Of a stretch of DNA of 33,027 nt, positions 6,862 to 15,696 are shown piece by piece (positions within the stretch are counted from its first letter, which is position 1; each line of letters starts with the position of its first letter). The notes beneath the pieces are model-generated. The model worked only from the letters and a program-made list of their open reading frames with translations, had not been told where the DNA came from and searched no databases. Source of the DNA: Spirochaetaceae bacterium (GTDB taxonomy: Bacteria > Spirochaetota > Spirochaetia > DSM-27196 > SLST01). The DNA lies in NCBI GenBank assembly GCA_007118855.1, contig SKQU01000218.1:1-33027 (forward strand), in the 5' to 3' direction. The position numbers and the translations under genes were made by a program.

Positions 6862-7718
6862 GAGCTTGTCTCCCCGGTGCCCGGAATCGCGGCGGCGCGG
6901 CGAGGCGCGACGAAGTTCGCCGCCGCCTGGGCGAGGATGCGCGCACGAGTCGGTTTGACCTTCCTGCGGTACACCACGAACGGGTCTTCAGCGATTCGCT
7001 TCGCGCTCCAGTTGTACATGTCGCCGGCGGTTCGGATGGGCACCAGATAACTCCTGGGGATGAAGCTGTACCCGCGCTCCGCCTCCGCCTGCCATGCGCG
7101 GTACCGGGCAAGCTGAGCGCGAACGAAGCTGCGGAACTCGTCGGGATGAGTTCTCGCCTGCGCCTCGGTCAGGTCGGCAAGCGACGTTTCGGAGATCGGC
7201 AGATAGGTCCGCCCGAGCGCGTTGTCCTCGTTGATGTCGCGGATGAAATTGATGAACTGCATGGAGCGTCCGAGCATTCTCGCTGCATCGTCGGCCTCCC
7301 GGCTGAGCCCGAGGATCCGGGCCATGTAGAGGCCGACCACTTCGGCCGAGCCGTACACGTACTCGAGCGTCTCCGCAAGCGTGGCGTGGACCTGCTTGGT
7401 CAGATCGAGCTTCATCGAGTGGAGAAAGGCGTCGGTCCAGGCCGGATCGAAACCGACGCGGTGGGTGAGCTCAACGAAGGAGTCAACGATTACGTCACCC
7501 GTGCGATCACCCGAGAGCGAGCGGCGGTACCGGTCGACGAACCGTCGGAACTCCGTCTCCTGCTGGGGCACCGAATCGACGTAGTCGTCGGCCACGCGCA
7601 CGAACCCGTAGAGCAGGAACACGTCGTCGCGGACTTCCGGCGGAAAGAAGAGGCTGCTGTTGAAGTAGGTCTTGCTCCCCGCTCGGAAGACGTCGCGGTG
7701 CAGCTCCGTGGAACGCAT
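6858..7718 (-). CDS. crtB: Phytoene/squalene synthase family protein (CrtB-like)
   Basis: A 286-residue head-to-head prenyl synthase that would join two geranylgeranyl diphosphates into phytoene, the first carotenoid. Both Asp-rich motifs are present: VADDYVDS (Asp44-Asp48) and RDINEDNALGRTYLP (Asp161-Asp165), as are the FxxPE-like N-terminus (LFFPPEVRDDVFLLYGFVR) and GRSMQFINFIRD. The ATG at 7718 has AAGGAG 7 nt upstream and a promoter behind it, so the longer in-frame extension to 7790 is unlikely. It is first in an operon with the prenyl synthase. Squalene rather than phytoene synthesis cannot be excluded, but pairing with a GGPP-type synthase favours phytoene. No desaturase or cyclase gene lies nearby. 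Confidence 0.9.
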   Translation of the reverse strand: MRSTELHRDVFRAGSKTYFNSSLFFPPEVRDDVFLLYGFVRVADDYVDSVPQQETEFRRFVDRYRRSLSGDRTGDVIVDSFVELTHRVGFDPAWTDAFLHSMKLDLTKQVHATLAETLEYVYGSAEVVGLYMARILGLSREADDAARMLGRSMQFINFIRDINEDNALGRTYLPISETSLADLTEAQARTHPDEFRSFVRAQLARYRAWQAEAERGYSFIPRSYLVPIRTAGDMYNWSAKRIAEDPFVVYRRKVKPTRARILAQAAANFVAPRRAAAIPGTGETSS

Positions 7719-7736
7719 GGGTGACTCCTTGCGCGA

Positions 7737-7765
7737 AGAATAGCGTCCCGAATCCGCGCCGGCAA
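7737..7765 (-). promoter_or_regulatory. Promoter of crtB operon
   Basis: Minus strand: TTGCCG (7765-7760), 17-bp spacer, TATTCT (7742-7737). A leader of about 10 nt containing AAGGAG precedes the ATG at 7718. Unlike several other promoters here, this one leaves room for a ribosome binding site. Confidence 0.6.
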
Positions 7766-7913
7766 GGCAGAACAGTCGCTCACTGGTCATCCTGCCTCAG
7801 AAATCTGGACGTTGACACTGAGCATAAATTCGCTTGAGAAAGTCAAATTTGCCATGACCCCGGAATCATCGAGAAAAATCATACGAAAAACCGGCAAACT
7901 TCTGCGTTCTTGC

Positions 7914-7942
7914 TTGACGAGGTTCAGTGAATGACATACATT
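7914..7942 (+). promoter_or_regulatory. Promoter of the ilv-leu operon
   Basis: TTGACG (7914-7919), 17-bp spacer, TACATT (7937-7942), predicting a start near 7949-7950 and a leader of about 56 nt before ilvB. The rest of the 287-bp gap between crtB and ilvB (7766-7913) is AT-richer than its surroundings. It carries a TTTGCC/GGCAAA inverted pair about 60 bp apart, but no gene or further promoter that I can defend. Confidence 0.6.
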
Positions 7943-8001
7943 TCAGGCCACTTTGGCTCTCATTTGCGGAGAGGGCCTGAATGTTGAACGTATTCAGGAG
8001 G
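7942..8001 (+). promoter_or_regulatory. Palindrome and alternative hairpins in the ilvB leader
   Basis: Three inverted repeats are nested here. TTCAGGCC (7942-7949) pairs with GGCCTGAA (7974-7981); its left arm lies at the -10/+1 edge, so as DNA it could be an operator. CTCTC (7957-7961) pairs with GAGAG (7969-7973). CTGAAT (7977-7982) pairs with ATTCAG (7992-7997), and the last two bases of this arm are the first two of the ilvB Shine-Dalgarno AGGAGG (7996-8001). The first and third pairings share bases 7977-7981 and are mutually exclusive. Any regulatory role is inference. Confidence 0.4.
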
Positions 8002-8005
8002 AACG

Positions 8006-9721
8006 ATGAGCGAAACCAGACGAACGGGGGCCCAGGTGATCGTCGACGTAATCGAGCGCGAGGGCGTCGATTACATCTTCGGACTGCCCGGGGGTGCGGC
8101 CATCCCCATCTTCGACGCGCTGGTCGACTCCTCGGTCAAGCTTATCCTGACTCGCCACGAGCAGGGTGCGACTCACATGGCCGACGGGTACGCGCGAGCG
8201 ACGGGGAAGCCAGCCGTCGTGCTCGTGACCTCGGGTCCGGGCGCCACCAACACGATCACGGGGATTCTCACGGCGCAGATGGACTCCATCCCTATGGTCA
8301 TCGTCTGCGGCCAACAGACCCGCAACAACCTCGGGCTCGACGCCTTCCAGGAAGCCGATGTCTCAGGTATCTCCTATCCGGTCGTGAAGCACAGCTACCT
8401 CGTTCGCGATCCTCAGGACGTCCCGCGCATCATGCGTGAGGCGTTCTACCTGTGCAGAACCGGTCGGCCCGGACCGGTACTCGTGGATGTACCGAAGGAC
8501 GTCTCGAGTGCGCTGATCGAGCCTGACTATGACGAGGAGTTCCACCTCCCCGGCTACTCCGTCCCGGGGCCCGGGCGGACGGAGGACATCGAGGAGGCGG
8601 CGCGCCTGCTGCGGCGTGCCCGCAAGCCGGTGCTGCTCGTAGGCCACGGGGCGGTGATCGCCGGCGCGGAGGCCGCGGTTGCCCGTCTCGCCGAGCAGCT
8701 GAAAATCCCCGTGACGAATACGCTGCTCGGGAAAGGTTGCTTCCCGGAAACGCACGAGCTGAGCCTCGGGATGCTCGGCATGCACGGAACCGCGTACGCG
8801 AACAAGGCAATGGTCGAATGCGACCTTGTCCTGTCGATCGGAAGCCGATGGGACGATCGCATCGTCGGTAACTACCCGAGCTTCTGCCCGGAGGCCGTCA
8901 AGATCCACATCGACGTCGACACCGCCGAGTTCGAGAAGACGCTGGAGATGGATTGCACGATCCACGGAGATGCGCGGCTGGTCGTCGAGGCGCTTGCCGA
9001 GATCGCCGAACCGGGAGAGACAGGCGAGTGGATGAAGCAGGTCCAGCGCTGGAAGCGTGACTATCCGCTCAAGTTCAAGAAGTCGGGCAAGCTGCGGGCC
9101 GAGCACGCGATCGACGAGATATACCGCCAGACCGAAGGACGGGCGGTCGTTACGACCGACGTGGGGCAGCACCAGATGTGGGCGGCGCAGTACTACCTGT
9201 CGAGCGAACGGTTCCAGTGGATCAGCTCCGGCGGCGCCGGGACGATGGGATTCGGCTTCCCCGCGGCGATTGGCGCGCAGTTCGGACGGCCGGACCGCAC
9301 GGTCGTCGCGATCGTGGGCGACGGCGGATTCCAGATGACGCTGAGTGAGCTGTCGACCGCAGCGATCCACAAGCTTCCGATCAAGGTGATGCTCATCAAC
9401 AACCGCTACCTGGGAATGGTGAGGCAGTGGCAGAATCTCTTCTACGACAACCGCCTCAGCGGAGTGGACATGGAGGGCAATCCGGATTTCGTGAAGCTCG
9501 CGCAGAGCTACGGGGTCAAGGGCTTTCGAATCCGACGCAGCGCGGATGTACGCCGGATCATCTCGAACGCGATCGCCTATAACGATGGCCCGTGCCTGAT
9601 CGACGTCGAGGTCGAAAAGGAAGACAACGTTTTCCCGATGATCCCGGCAGGCGCGAGCCTGTCAGAGATGATACTCGAGCCACCGAAGGTCAAAATGGCC
9701 AAGCCGCAAGGGAGCACCTGA
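8006..9721 (+). CDS. ilvB: Acetolactate synthase, catalytic subunit
   Basis: Acetohydroxyacid synthase large subunit, a ThDP- and FAD-dependent enzyme that condenses two pyruvates (valine, leucine) or pyruvate and 2-oxobutyrate (isoleucine). The 571 residues show the catalytic Glu52 in [17 protein letters not shown], the PGATN loop, and the ThDP motif [12 protein letters not shown]...INN near residues 440-470. The ATG at 8006 follows AGGAGG at 7996-8001. Its stop overlaps the ATG of ilvN (TGATG), fitting the two-subunit holoenzyme. First gene of the operon ilvB-ilvN-leuC-leuD-ilvD. Confidence 0.97.
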   Translation: MSETRRTGAQVIVDVIEREGVDYIFGLPGGAAIPIFDALVDSSVKLILTRHEQGATHMADGYARATGKPAVVLVTSGPGATNTITGILTAQMDSIPMVIVCGQQTRNNLGLDAFQEADVSGISYPVVKHSYLVRDPQDVPRIMREAFYLCRTGRPGPVLVDVPKDVSSALIEPDYDEEFHLPGYSVPGPGRTEDIEEAARLLRRARKPVLLVGHGAVIAGAEAAVARLAEQLKIPVTNTLLGKGCFPETHELSLGMLGMHGTAYANKAMVECDLVLSIGSRWDDRIVGNYPSFCPEAVKIHIDVDTAEFEKTLEMDCTIHGDARLVVEALAEIAEPGETGEWMKQVQRWKRDYPLKFKKSGKLRAEHAIDEIYRQTEGRAVVTTDVGQHQMWAAQYYLSSERFQWISSGGAGTMGFGFPAAIGAQFGRPDRTVVAIVGDGGFQMTLSELSTAAIHKLPIKVMLINNRYLGMVRQWQNLFYDNRLSGVDMEGNPDFVKLAQSYGVKGFRIRRSADVRRIISNAIAYNDGPCLIDVEVEKEDNVFPMIPAGASLSEMILEPPKVKMAKPQGST

Positions 9722-10245
9722 TGTCAACGACGAACGAAGCGCCGCAGGAGGCGTTCGAGAAGCACACGATCAGCCTGTACGTTGCCAACAAGCCGGGCGT
9801 TCTGATCCGCATCGCGCTGGTCTTCGCTCGACGCGGCTACAATATCGACAGTCTCGTGGTCTCCCCCGCTCCGGATCCGGATTTCTCCACGATGAACATC
9901 GTGGCTTCCGGTCAGCGCAAGACGCTCGACCAAATCCTCAAGCAGCTGAACAAGCTCGTTGATGTCGTGCACGCGACCGACCGGACGACCGACGACGTCA
10001 TCCACCGGGAGCTCGCGCTGATCAAGGTGCACTGCGAACCGGAGCTCCGTGGTGAAGTGCTGCAGCTCTCGAAGGCCCTCGACTGCGAGACCGTGGATCT
10101 CGGCGAGCGCAGCGTGACGTTGCAGGCGACCGGCAACAGCGATAAACTCGACGCGGTCAGCCGGGTCTTCGAGCGCTACGGCCTGCTCGAGATGATCCGC
10201 ACCGGCAAAGTGCTGATTGCCCGCGGCGAGACGCTGACGCCGTAG
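9721..10245 (+). CDS. ilvN: Acetolactate synthase, regulatory subunit
   Basis: Small subunit of acetohydroxyacid synthase, which stimulates the large subunit and confers feedback inhibition by valine. The 174 residues carry an N-terminal ACT domain (HTISLYVANKPGVLIRIALVFARRGYNIDSL, residues about 15-45) and the C-terminal ALS_ss_C domain (ELALIKVHCEPELRGEVLQL...). The length is that of the long IlvH/IlvN type rather than the short E. coli IlvN type. The ATG shares its first base with the ilvB stop; GGGAG lies upstream inside ilvB. Confidence 0.96.
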   Translation: MSTTNEAPQEAFEKHTISLYVANKPGVLIRIALVFARRGYNIDSLVVSPAPDPDFSTMNIVASGQRKTLDQILKQLNKLVDVVHATDRTTDDVIHRELALIKVHCEPELRGEVLQLSKALDCETVDLGERSVTLQATGNSDKLDAVSRVFERYGLLEMIRTGKVLIARGETLTP

Positions 10246-10266
10246 GCCCGGACCAGAGGAGATCGC

Positions 10267-11682
10267 ATGTCAGAAAACCTGTTCAATCGGGTCTGGGACC
10301 TCCACACCGTCACGACCCTGCCCACCGGCCAGGACCAGCTGTTCATCGGGCTGCACCTGATCCACGAGGTGACCTCGCCTCAAGCCTTCCAGATGATCGA
10401 AGAGCGAGGGCTCGAGGTCCTTTATCCGCAGCGCACCATCGCCACGGTCGACCACATCGTTCCTACGGATAACCAGGAGCGTCCCTTCGCCGACCCGTTG
10501 GCCGAGCATATGATGCAGGCGCTCGAGCAGAACACGAAGAGGCACGGCATCGAGTTCTTCGATCTGACCACCGAGCACCAGGGAATCGTGCACGTTGTGG
10601 GTCCCGAGCTCGGAGCGACGCAGCCCGGGATGACGATCGCCTGCGGCGACTCTCATACCTCGACCCACGGAGCCTTCGGCGCGATCGCTTTTGGAATCGG
10701 GACGAGCCAGATCCGCGACGTACTGGCCACGCAATGCCTTGCGATGGCAAGGCCCCGGGTGCGGCGGATCCAGGTCAACGGGACGCTCGCGCCGGGTGTC
10801 TCGGCGAAGGACATCATCCTGCGCATCATCGCCGACCTTGGCGTCAAGGGCGGGATCGGCTACGCCTACGAGTACGGCGGCGGGGCGATCGACGCGCTGT
10901 CAATGGAAGGACGGATGACCGTCTGCAATATGAGCATCGAAGGCGGAGCGCGTGTGGGCTACGTCAATCCGGACGACACTACCTTCGAGTACCTTCGCGG
11001 TCGCCGCTACGCCCCCCGTGGTGAGGCCTTCGACCGCGCCGTTGGATGGTGGCGCAGCCTCGCAAGTGGACCCGACGCCGAATACGACGATGTCTACGAG
11101 CTCGACGCCTCGAGCCTCGAGCCCATGGTCACCTGGGGGATAAACCCGGGGCAGGCAATCTCCGTTTCAGAGAGGATGCCAAGGGTAGAATCGCTGCCGC
11201 CGGACGCTCGTGAAGTGGCGGCATCCGCCTACCGGCACATGGGGTTCGACGACGGCTCGCCCATCGCCGGGACCAAGATAAGCGTCGCCTTCATCGGCTC
11301 GTGCACGAATGCGAGGATATCCGATCTGCGGGAGGCCGCCCGCATCGCCGAGGGGAAGAGTGTGTCACCCGGAGTCCGGGCCTTCGTTGTCCCCGGCAGC
11401 AAACAGGTGGCCTTGCAGGCACAGCAGGAGGGCCTCCCCGATGTCTTCGAGCGCGCCGGTTTCCAGTGGCGCGCGGCCGGATGCTCCATGTGTCTCGCGA
11501 TGAACGCGGACAAACTCGAGGGCCGCGAGATCTGCGCGAGCAGCTCGAACCGGAACTTCATCGGGCGGCAGGGGTCGCCCACCGGACGCACGCTGCTGAT
11601 GAGCCCGGCCATGGTCGCCGCTGCAGCGATCGCCGGTGAAGTCACGGATGTCCGCCGCCTCGCCGCTACCACGGTCTCATAG
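10267..11682 (+). CDS. leuC: 3-isopropylmalate dehydratase, large subunit
   Basis: LeuC and LeuD isomerise 2- to 3-isopropylmalate in leucine synthesis. The 471 residues show the aconitase-type [4Fe-4S] ligands Cys346 ([12 protein letters not shown]), Cys406 and Cys409 ([11 protein letters not shown]), plus [23 protein letters not shown]. The ending [32 protein letters not shown] is the bacterial LeuC form rather than the archaeal/homoaconitase type. GAGGAG precedes the ATG; a gap of 21 bp separates it from ilvN. LeuD follows 9 bp downstream. Confidence 0.97.
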   Translation: MSENLFNRVWDLHTVTTLPTGQDQLFIGLHLIHEVTSPQAFQMIEERGLEVLYPQRTIATVDHIVPTDNQERPFADPLAEHMMQALEQNTKRHGIEFFDLTTEHQGIVHVVGPELGATQPGMTIACGDSHTSTHGAFGAIAFGIGTSQIRDVLATQCLAMARPRVRRIQVNGTLAPGVSAKDIILRIIADLGVKGGIGYAYEYGGGAIDALSMEGRMTVCNMSIEGGARVGYVNPDDTTFEYLRGRRYAPRGEAFDRAVGWWRSLASGPDAEYDDVYELDASSLEPMVTWGINPGQAISVSERMPRVESLPPDAREVAASAYRHMGFDDGSPIAGTKISVAFIGSCTNARISDLREAARIAEGKSVSPGVRAFVVPGSKQVALQAQQEGLPDVFERAGFQWRAAGCSMCLAMNADKLEGREICASSSNRNFIGRQGSPTGRTLLMSPAMVAAAAIAGEVTDVRRLAATTVS

Positions 11683-11691
11683 GAGGAGCGC

Positions 11692-12309
11692 ATGAGCACG
11701 AGATCACCCGCGGTCAACCGCATCGTCGGTACCGGCATTGCCGTTCGCGGCAACGACATAGATACCGACCGCATCATCCCGGCCCGCTACATGAAGGTCG
11801 TGACCTTCGACGGGCTCGGTGAATACGCCTTCCGCGACGTGCGCTACGACGAGTCCGGAGTGATGACCGTCCATCCATTCAACGAGCCGGCCTACCGCGA
11901 TGCGGCGATCCTCATCGTCAACAAGAACTTCGGCTGCGGAAGCAGTCGCGAACACGCGCCCCAGGCGCTCATGCGATGGGGGATCAGGGCGATCGTGGGA
12001 GAGAGCTTCGCGGAGATCTTCGCGGGAAACTGCAACGCGCTCGGCATACCGGCGGTGAGCGCGGATGAGGAGGCGGTCGAGTCGCTGATGCGAGGCGTTG
12101 AGCTGGATCCGTCCGCCCGGATCGAGGTTGACCTCGTGGCGCGGCAGGTGCGCTGCGGTGAGGCATCCTACCCTCTGGATTTCGCCGAAACGTACAGGCA
12201 GTCTCTGCTCACCGGGAACTGGGACTCGACCGCGGTTCTGCTCGCCAACCGGGAGGCGATCGAAGCGACCGCCTCCCTGCTTCCCTACGTGCGCGGATTC
12301 TCCGCCTGA
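11692..12309 (+). CDS. leuD: 3-isopropylmalate dehydratase, small subunit
   Basis: The swivelling small subunit of isopropylmalate isomerase. The 205 residues carry GNDIDTDRIIPARYMK (substrate-binding segment), KNFGCGSSREHAPQAL and IVGESFAEIFAGNCNALGIP, and match the about 200-residue bacterial LeuD. AGGAGG sits at the leuC stop, 9 bp before the ATG, so leuC and leuD are tightly coupled. Confidence 0.97.
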   Translation: MSTRSPAVNRIVGTGIAVRGNDIDTDRIIPARYMKVVTFDGLGEYAFRDVRYDESGVMTVHPFNEPAYRDAAILIVNKNFGCGSSREHAPQALMRWGIRAIVGESFAEIFAGNCNALGIPAVSADEEAVESLMRGVELDPSARIEVDLVARQVRCGEASYPLDFAETYRQSLLTGNWDSTAVLLANREAIEATASLLPYVRGFSA

Positions 12310-12336
12310 AGCCTCGCCGCAAGCACGGAGGGAATC

Positions 12337-14013
12337 GTGTCTGAACCGCTGAATCGTCGCAGCCGCGCCATGACCGAAGGTGTCTCGCGCACGGCGAACC
12401 GGGCCATGCTGCGTGCCGTGGGGTTCACCGACGATGACTTCACCAAGGCGATCGTCGGCATCGCAAGCGCCGACAGCGATGTGAGCCCGTGCAACGTGCA
12501 CCTGGGACACCTTGCGAAACAGGCATCCGACCACCTGCGCTCGCTCGAGATGATGCCCATGACCTTTCACACTTTCGTCGTCACCGACGGCGAGGCGATG
12601 GGTCACGAGGGCATGAAGGCTTCACTCGTAAGCCGTGAGACGATCGCCGACGTGATCGAGCTCGCTGCTCGCGGCCACGCGATGGACGGTCTGCTCGGCC
12701 TCGGCGGGTGCGACAAGACGATCCCCGGCACGGTCATGGGCATGGCCCGCATGGACGTGCCTTCCGTCTTCGTCTACGGGGGGACGATACGCGCCGGCAA
12801 CTACCGCGGAAACCCCGTTGACATCGTGAGCGCCTTCGAGGCCGTGGGCGCGTTCAGCGCAGGGAGGATCAGCGAACAGGAGCGCCACGGCATCGAGTGC
12901 GCTGCATGCCCGGGAGCCGGTGCGTGCGGGGGGATGTATACCGCGAACACCATGGCCGCGGCGATGGAGGCGATCGGCATGAGCGTCACTGGGAGCGCCT
13001 CGGTGCCGGCCGTCTCCCGCGAACGTCCGGCTGTCATCCGGCGGAGTGCCGAGGCGCTCGCGCTGATGGTGCGCCGGAACGTCATCCCGCGTCAGATCAT
13101 GACCAGAGCGGCGTTCGAGAACGCGATCCGGGTCGTGATGGCGGTCGGCGGATCGACGAACGCCGTGCTCCACCTCCTCGCGCTCGCGCATGAGGTGGAC
13201 GTCGATCTGTCAATCGACGACTTCAACCGTTTCAGCGACACCACGCCCATTCTCTGCGACATGAAACCGGCAGGGCGCTACGTGATGGAGAATCTCCACG
13301 AGGTTGGCGGGATCCCCCTCGTGATGCGCATACTGCTCGACGAGGGCCTGCTTCACGGTGATTGCCTGACGGTGACCGGCCGTACCATCGCGGAGAATCT
13401 GGATGGCGTGACGGTCGATCTGAGCGACCAGGATGTCGTTCATCCCATGGACCGAACCGAAAAACCCACCGGACCCATCGTGGTCCTCAAGGGGAACCTC
13501 GCCGGTGAAGGCGCCGTCCTCAAGACCTGCGGCCTGCAGGAAGTGGCGCACCGCGGCCCCGCACGCGTCTTCGACGCCGAAGAAGCGGCGATGGCGGCTA
13601 TCCTCGAAGGGACCGTCAGCGCCGGCGACGTCGTGGTCATACGCTACGAGGGTCCGAAAGGCGGACCCGGCATGCGCGAGATGCTCGGCCCCACCTCCGC
13701 GATCGCCGGGGCCGGCCTCCTGAACGAAGTCGCCCTGATCACCGACGGTCGTTTCTCCGGCGGAAGCCACGGCATGGTCGTGGGACACGTTGCCCCCGAG
13801 GCACAGGTGGGAGGCCCGATCGCGCTCCTTCGAGACGGAGACGTGATCCGGATCGACAGCCGTGAGAAGTCTCTGCACGTCGAGGTGTCCGACGATGAGC
13901 TCTCCATGCGCCGCGAGCAGTGGCAGCCGCCACAACCGGTCCACACTCGCGGGGCGCTTGCGAAGTTTGCACGGCTCGCCTCGTCAGCGAGTACCGGAGC
14001 CGTGACGAGCTGA
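12337..14013 (+). CDS. ilvD: Dihydroxyacid dehydratase
   Basis: Dehydrates 2,3-dihydroxyacids to the 2-keto acids that precede valine and isoleucine. The 558 residues include three cysteines that can bind an Fe-S cluster: Cys52 (SDVSPCN), Cys125 (GLGGCDKTIPG) and Cys197 (ACPGAGACGGMYTANTM); this three-cysteine arrangement is that of [2Fe-2S]-type enzymes. GRFSGGSHG near the C-terminus is also conserved. It starts at a GTG with GGAGG upstream. Last gene of the operon; its 3' end overlaps the convergent GH13 gene by 30 bp. ilvC, needed between IlvBN and IlvD, is not in this window. Confidence 0.97.
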   Translation: MSEPLNRRSRAMTEGVSRTANRAMLRAVGFTDDDFTKAIVGIASADSDVSPCNVHLGHLAKQASDHLRSLEMMPMTFHTFVVTDGEAMGHEGMKASLVSRETIADVIELAARGHAMDGLLGLGGCDKTIPGTVMGMARMDVPSVFVYGGTIRAGNYRGNPVDIVSAFEAVGAFSAGRISEQERHGIECAACPGAGACGGMYTANTMAAAMEAIGMSVTGSASVPAVSRERPAVIRRSAEALALMVRRNVIPRQIMTRAAFENAIRVVMAVGGSTNAVLHLLALAHEVDVDLSIDDFNRFSDTTPILCDMKPAGRYVMENLHEVGGIPLVMRILLDEGLLHGDCLTVTGRTIAENLDGVTVDLSDQDVVHPMDRTEKPTGPIVVLKGNLAGEGAVLKTCGLQEVAHRGPARVFDAEEAAMAAILEGTVSAGDVVVIRYEGPKGGPGMREMLGPTSAIAGAGLLNEVALITDGRFSGGSHGMVVGHVAPEAQVGGPIALLRDGDVIRIDSREKSLHVEVSDDELSMRREQWQPPQPVHTRGALAKFARLASSASTGAVTS

Positions 14014-15696
14014 CGCTTCGGCGTTCGCGGGCCCCTCTGCCGAGACCAGGCGCGCCTCGTACGGACGAAGCGGCGCCTCAGGTCGGGCCTCGGGAGCATC
14101 GCCGTGCGTCGACAGAAGGATCCGTGCGGAGGCGGCCGGGATTCCCGCCGGCGGAGCCGGACGCTCACGCCCTGAGAAGTTGAGCATCACGATGACCTGC
14201 CGCTCTTCGTGCGCGCGCGTGTAGACGAGTAGTTTCCGGTGAGTACCGACAAAGGAAATCGAGCCGTGCGTCAGTTCGCAGCGCTTCCTTCGCACCTCGA
14301 TGAGACGCCGGTACCAGTTCAGGAGCGAATCAGGGTCGGCCTCCCCTGCCTCAACGTTCACACCACCGGCCTTGCCGGACCCCGCGTAGTCCGTGTTGAG
14401 CGGCAGCCAGGGATCGACGTCCGGAGGACAGAAACCGGCATTGGGGCCCGAGTTCCACTGCATGGGCGTGCGCGAGCGGTCGCGGCCGGTGAAGAACGGC
14501 CAGTACTTGCGGCCCGTCGGATCGCGAAGCGAATCCCGCCGCAGCTTCCCGTCGCGCATGCCGATCTCTTCTCCGTAGTAGAGAAAGGGGGTCCCACGCT
14601 GGGTGAGCAGCAGCGCAGCGAGTACCCGCGCCTTCGCGAGCGAACCGCGGCACCGTCGCGTCATCGCCCGCGGCTTGTCGTGGTTGCTGAGCACGTGAGT
14701 CGGCCAGCCGTCGGGAGGGATCGCGGAGTACCAGCGCTCGAGGGTCCTGCGGTAGGCTCGTCCGGTGAACCGGGTCTCCATCAGCGAAAAGTCGAAGGCG
14801 AGATGGAGCTCGTCGCTGCCGTTGCCGAGATAACTCGCGCTCGCTTCCGGCTCCATGCGCCCCTCGTTCGGGTAGACCTCCCCCACGAGCATGGTCTCAG
14901 AATACCTGTCCATGAGGGCGCGAAACCGTCTCAGAATCTCGTGCGCCTCCGGTTGGTTGCGATCGTAGCGGTGGAGCTGCTGATCATGGCGGCGAGGAAA
15001 GGTCCATCGCAGGTGGTACGGGTTGTTCCGAAGCTGCCGGTCCTTGACGATGTAGTTGATCACGTCGAGTCGGAATCCGTCGACCCCACGGTCGAGCCAG
15101 AAGCGTGCCTGTTCGAACATAGCTCGTTCGGTGTCGCGATTGCGCCAGTTGAGATCGGGTTGCGACTCGAGGAAGAGGTGCAGGTAGTACTCGTCTGAGG
15201 ACTCATCGAGTGTCCATGCGCTTCCGCCGAAGGCGGCGCGCCAGTTGTTGGGCGGCCGACGGCAGATCCGCCACGGGAGCCCCGCCAACCTGCGACCCCC
15301 ATGCCACAGGTACCAGTCTCGCCTCGGCGAGTCCTTCGAGGCTCGTGACTCGATGAACCAGGGGTGTTCATCACTCGTATGGTTGAAGACCAGGTCAAGG
15401 ATGATCCGGATGCCAAGGCGGTGCGACCGGTCGACCAGCTCGTCGAAATCGTCGAGAGAGCCGAACAGCGGGTGAATCGCGCAGTAATCGCGTACGTCGT
15501 AGCCGAAGTCGCGCATGGGCGAATCGAAGATCGGCGAGAGCCACAACCCGTCGATACCGAGGTCGGCAAGGTACGGCAGGCGCGAGAAGAGGCCGCGCAG
15601 ATCCCCGGTACCATCGCCCGAGGAGTCTGCGAAGCTGCGGGGGTAGATCTGGTAGAGCACGCCGTGTTTCCACCAGTGGTAGTGTCGAGCCGTCAC
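13984..15696 (-). CDS. GH13 alpha-glucosidase (oligo-1,6-glucosidase/maltase type)
   Basis: A 570-residue glycoside hydrolase of family 13 acting on alpha-glucosides such as isomaltose, maltose or sucrose-like substrates. The (beta/alpha)8 barrel motifs are in order: YQIYPRSFADSSGDGTGDLRG, LDLVFNHTSDEH, nucleophile Asp211 in GFRLDVIN, acid/base Glu273 in LVGEVYP, and Asp340 in LSNHDKPR; TPMQWN follows. No signal peptide is seen, so it is probably cytoplasmic. It starts at a GTG overlapping the transporter stop (GTGA), suggesting uptake and hydrolysis of the same sugar. Substrate bond type cannot be fixed from sequence alone. Confidence 0.93.
   Translation of the reverse strand: MTARHYHWWKHGVLYQIYPRSFADSSGDGTGDLRGLFSRLPYLADLGIDGLWLSPIFDSPMRDFGYDVRDYCAIHPLFGSLDDFDELVDRSHRLGIRIILDLVFNHTSDEHPWFIESRASKDSPRRDWYLWHGGRRLAGLPWRICRRPPNNWRAAFGGSAWTLDESSDEYYLHLFLESQPDLNWRNRDTERAMFEQARFWLDRGVDGFRLDVINYIVKDRQLRNNPYHLRWTFPRRHDQQLHRYDRNQPEAHEILRRFRALMDRYSETMLVGEVYPNEGRMEPEASASYLGNGSDELHLAFDFSLMETRFTGRAYRRTLERWYSAIPPDGWPTHVLSNHDKPRAMTRRCRGSLAKARVLAALLLTQRGTPFLYYGEEIGMRDGKLRRDSLRDPTGRKYWPFFTGRDRSRTPMQWNSGPNAGFCPPDVDPWLPLNTDYAGSGKAGGVNVEAGEADPDSLLNWYRRLIEVRRKRCELTHGSISFVGTHRKLLVYTRAHEERQVIVMLNFSGRERPAPPAGIPAASARILLSTHGDAPEARPEAPLRPYEARLVSAEGPANAEASARHGSGTR

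Noticed and set aside
7954-7968. Sigma-54-like TGGCTC...TTGC element before ilvB
   Set aside because: The GG and GC are one base too close for the strict -24/-12 spacing, and a good sigma-70-like promoter lies just upstream.
7766-8005. T-box or leader-peptide attenuator for the ilv operon
   Set aside because: No T-box core sequence, no run of Leu/Val/Ile codons in a short reading frame, and no terminator with a T run were found.
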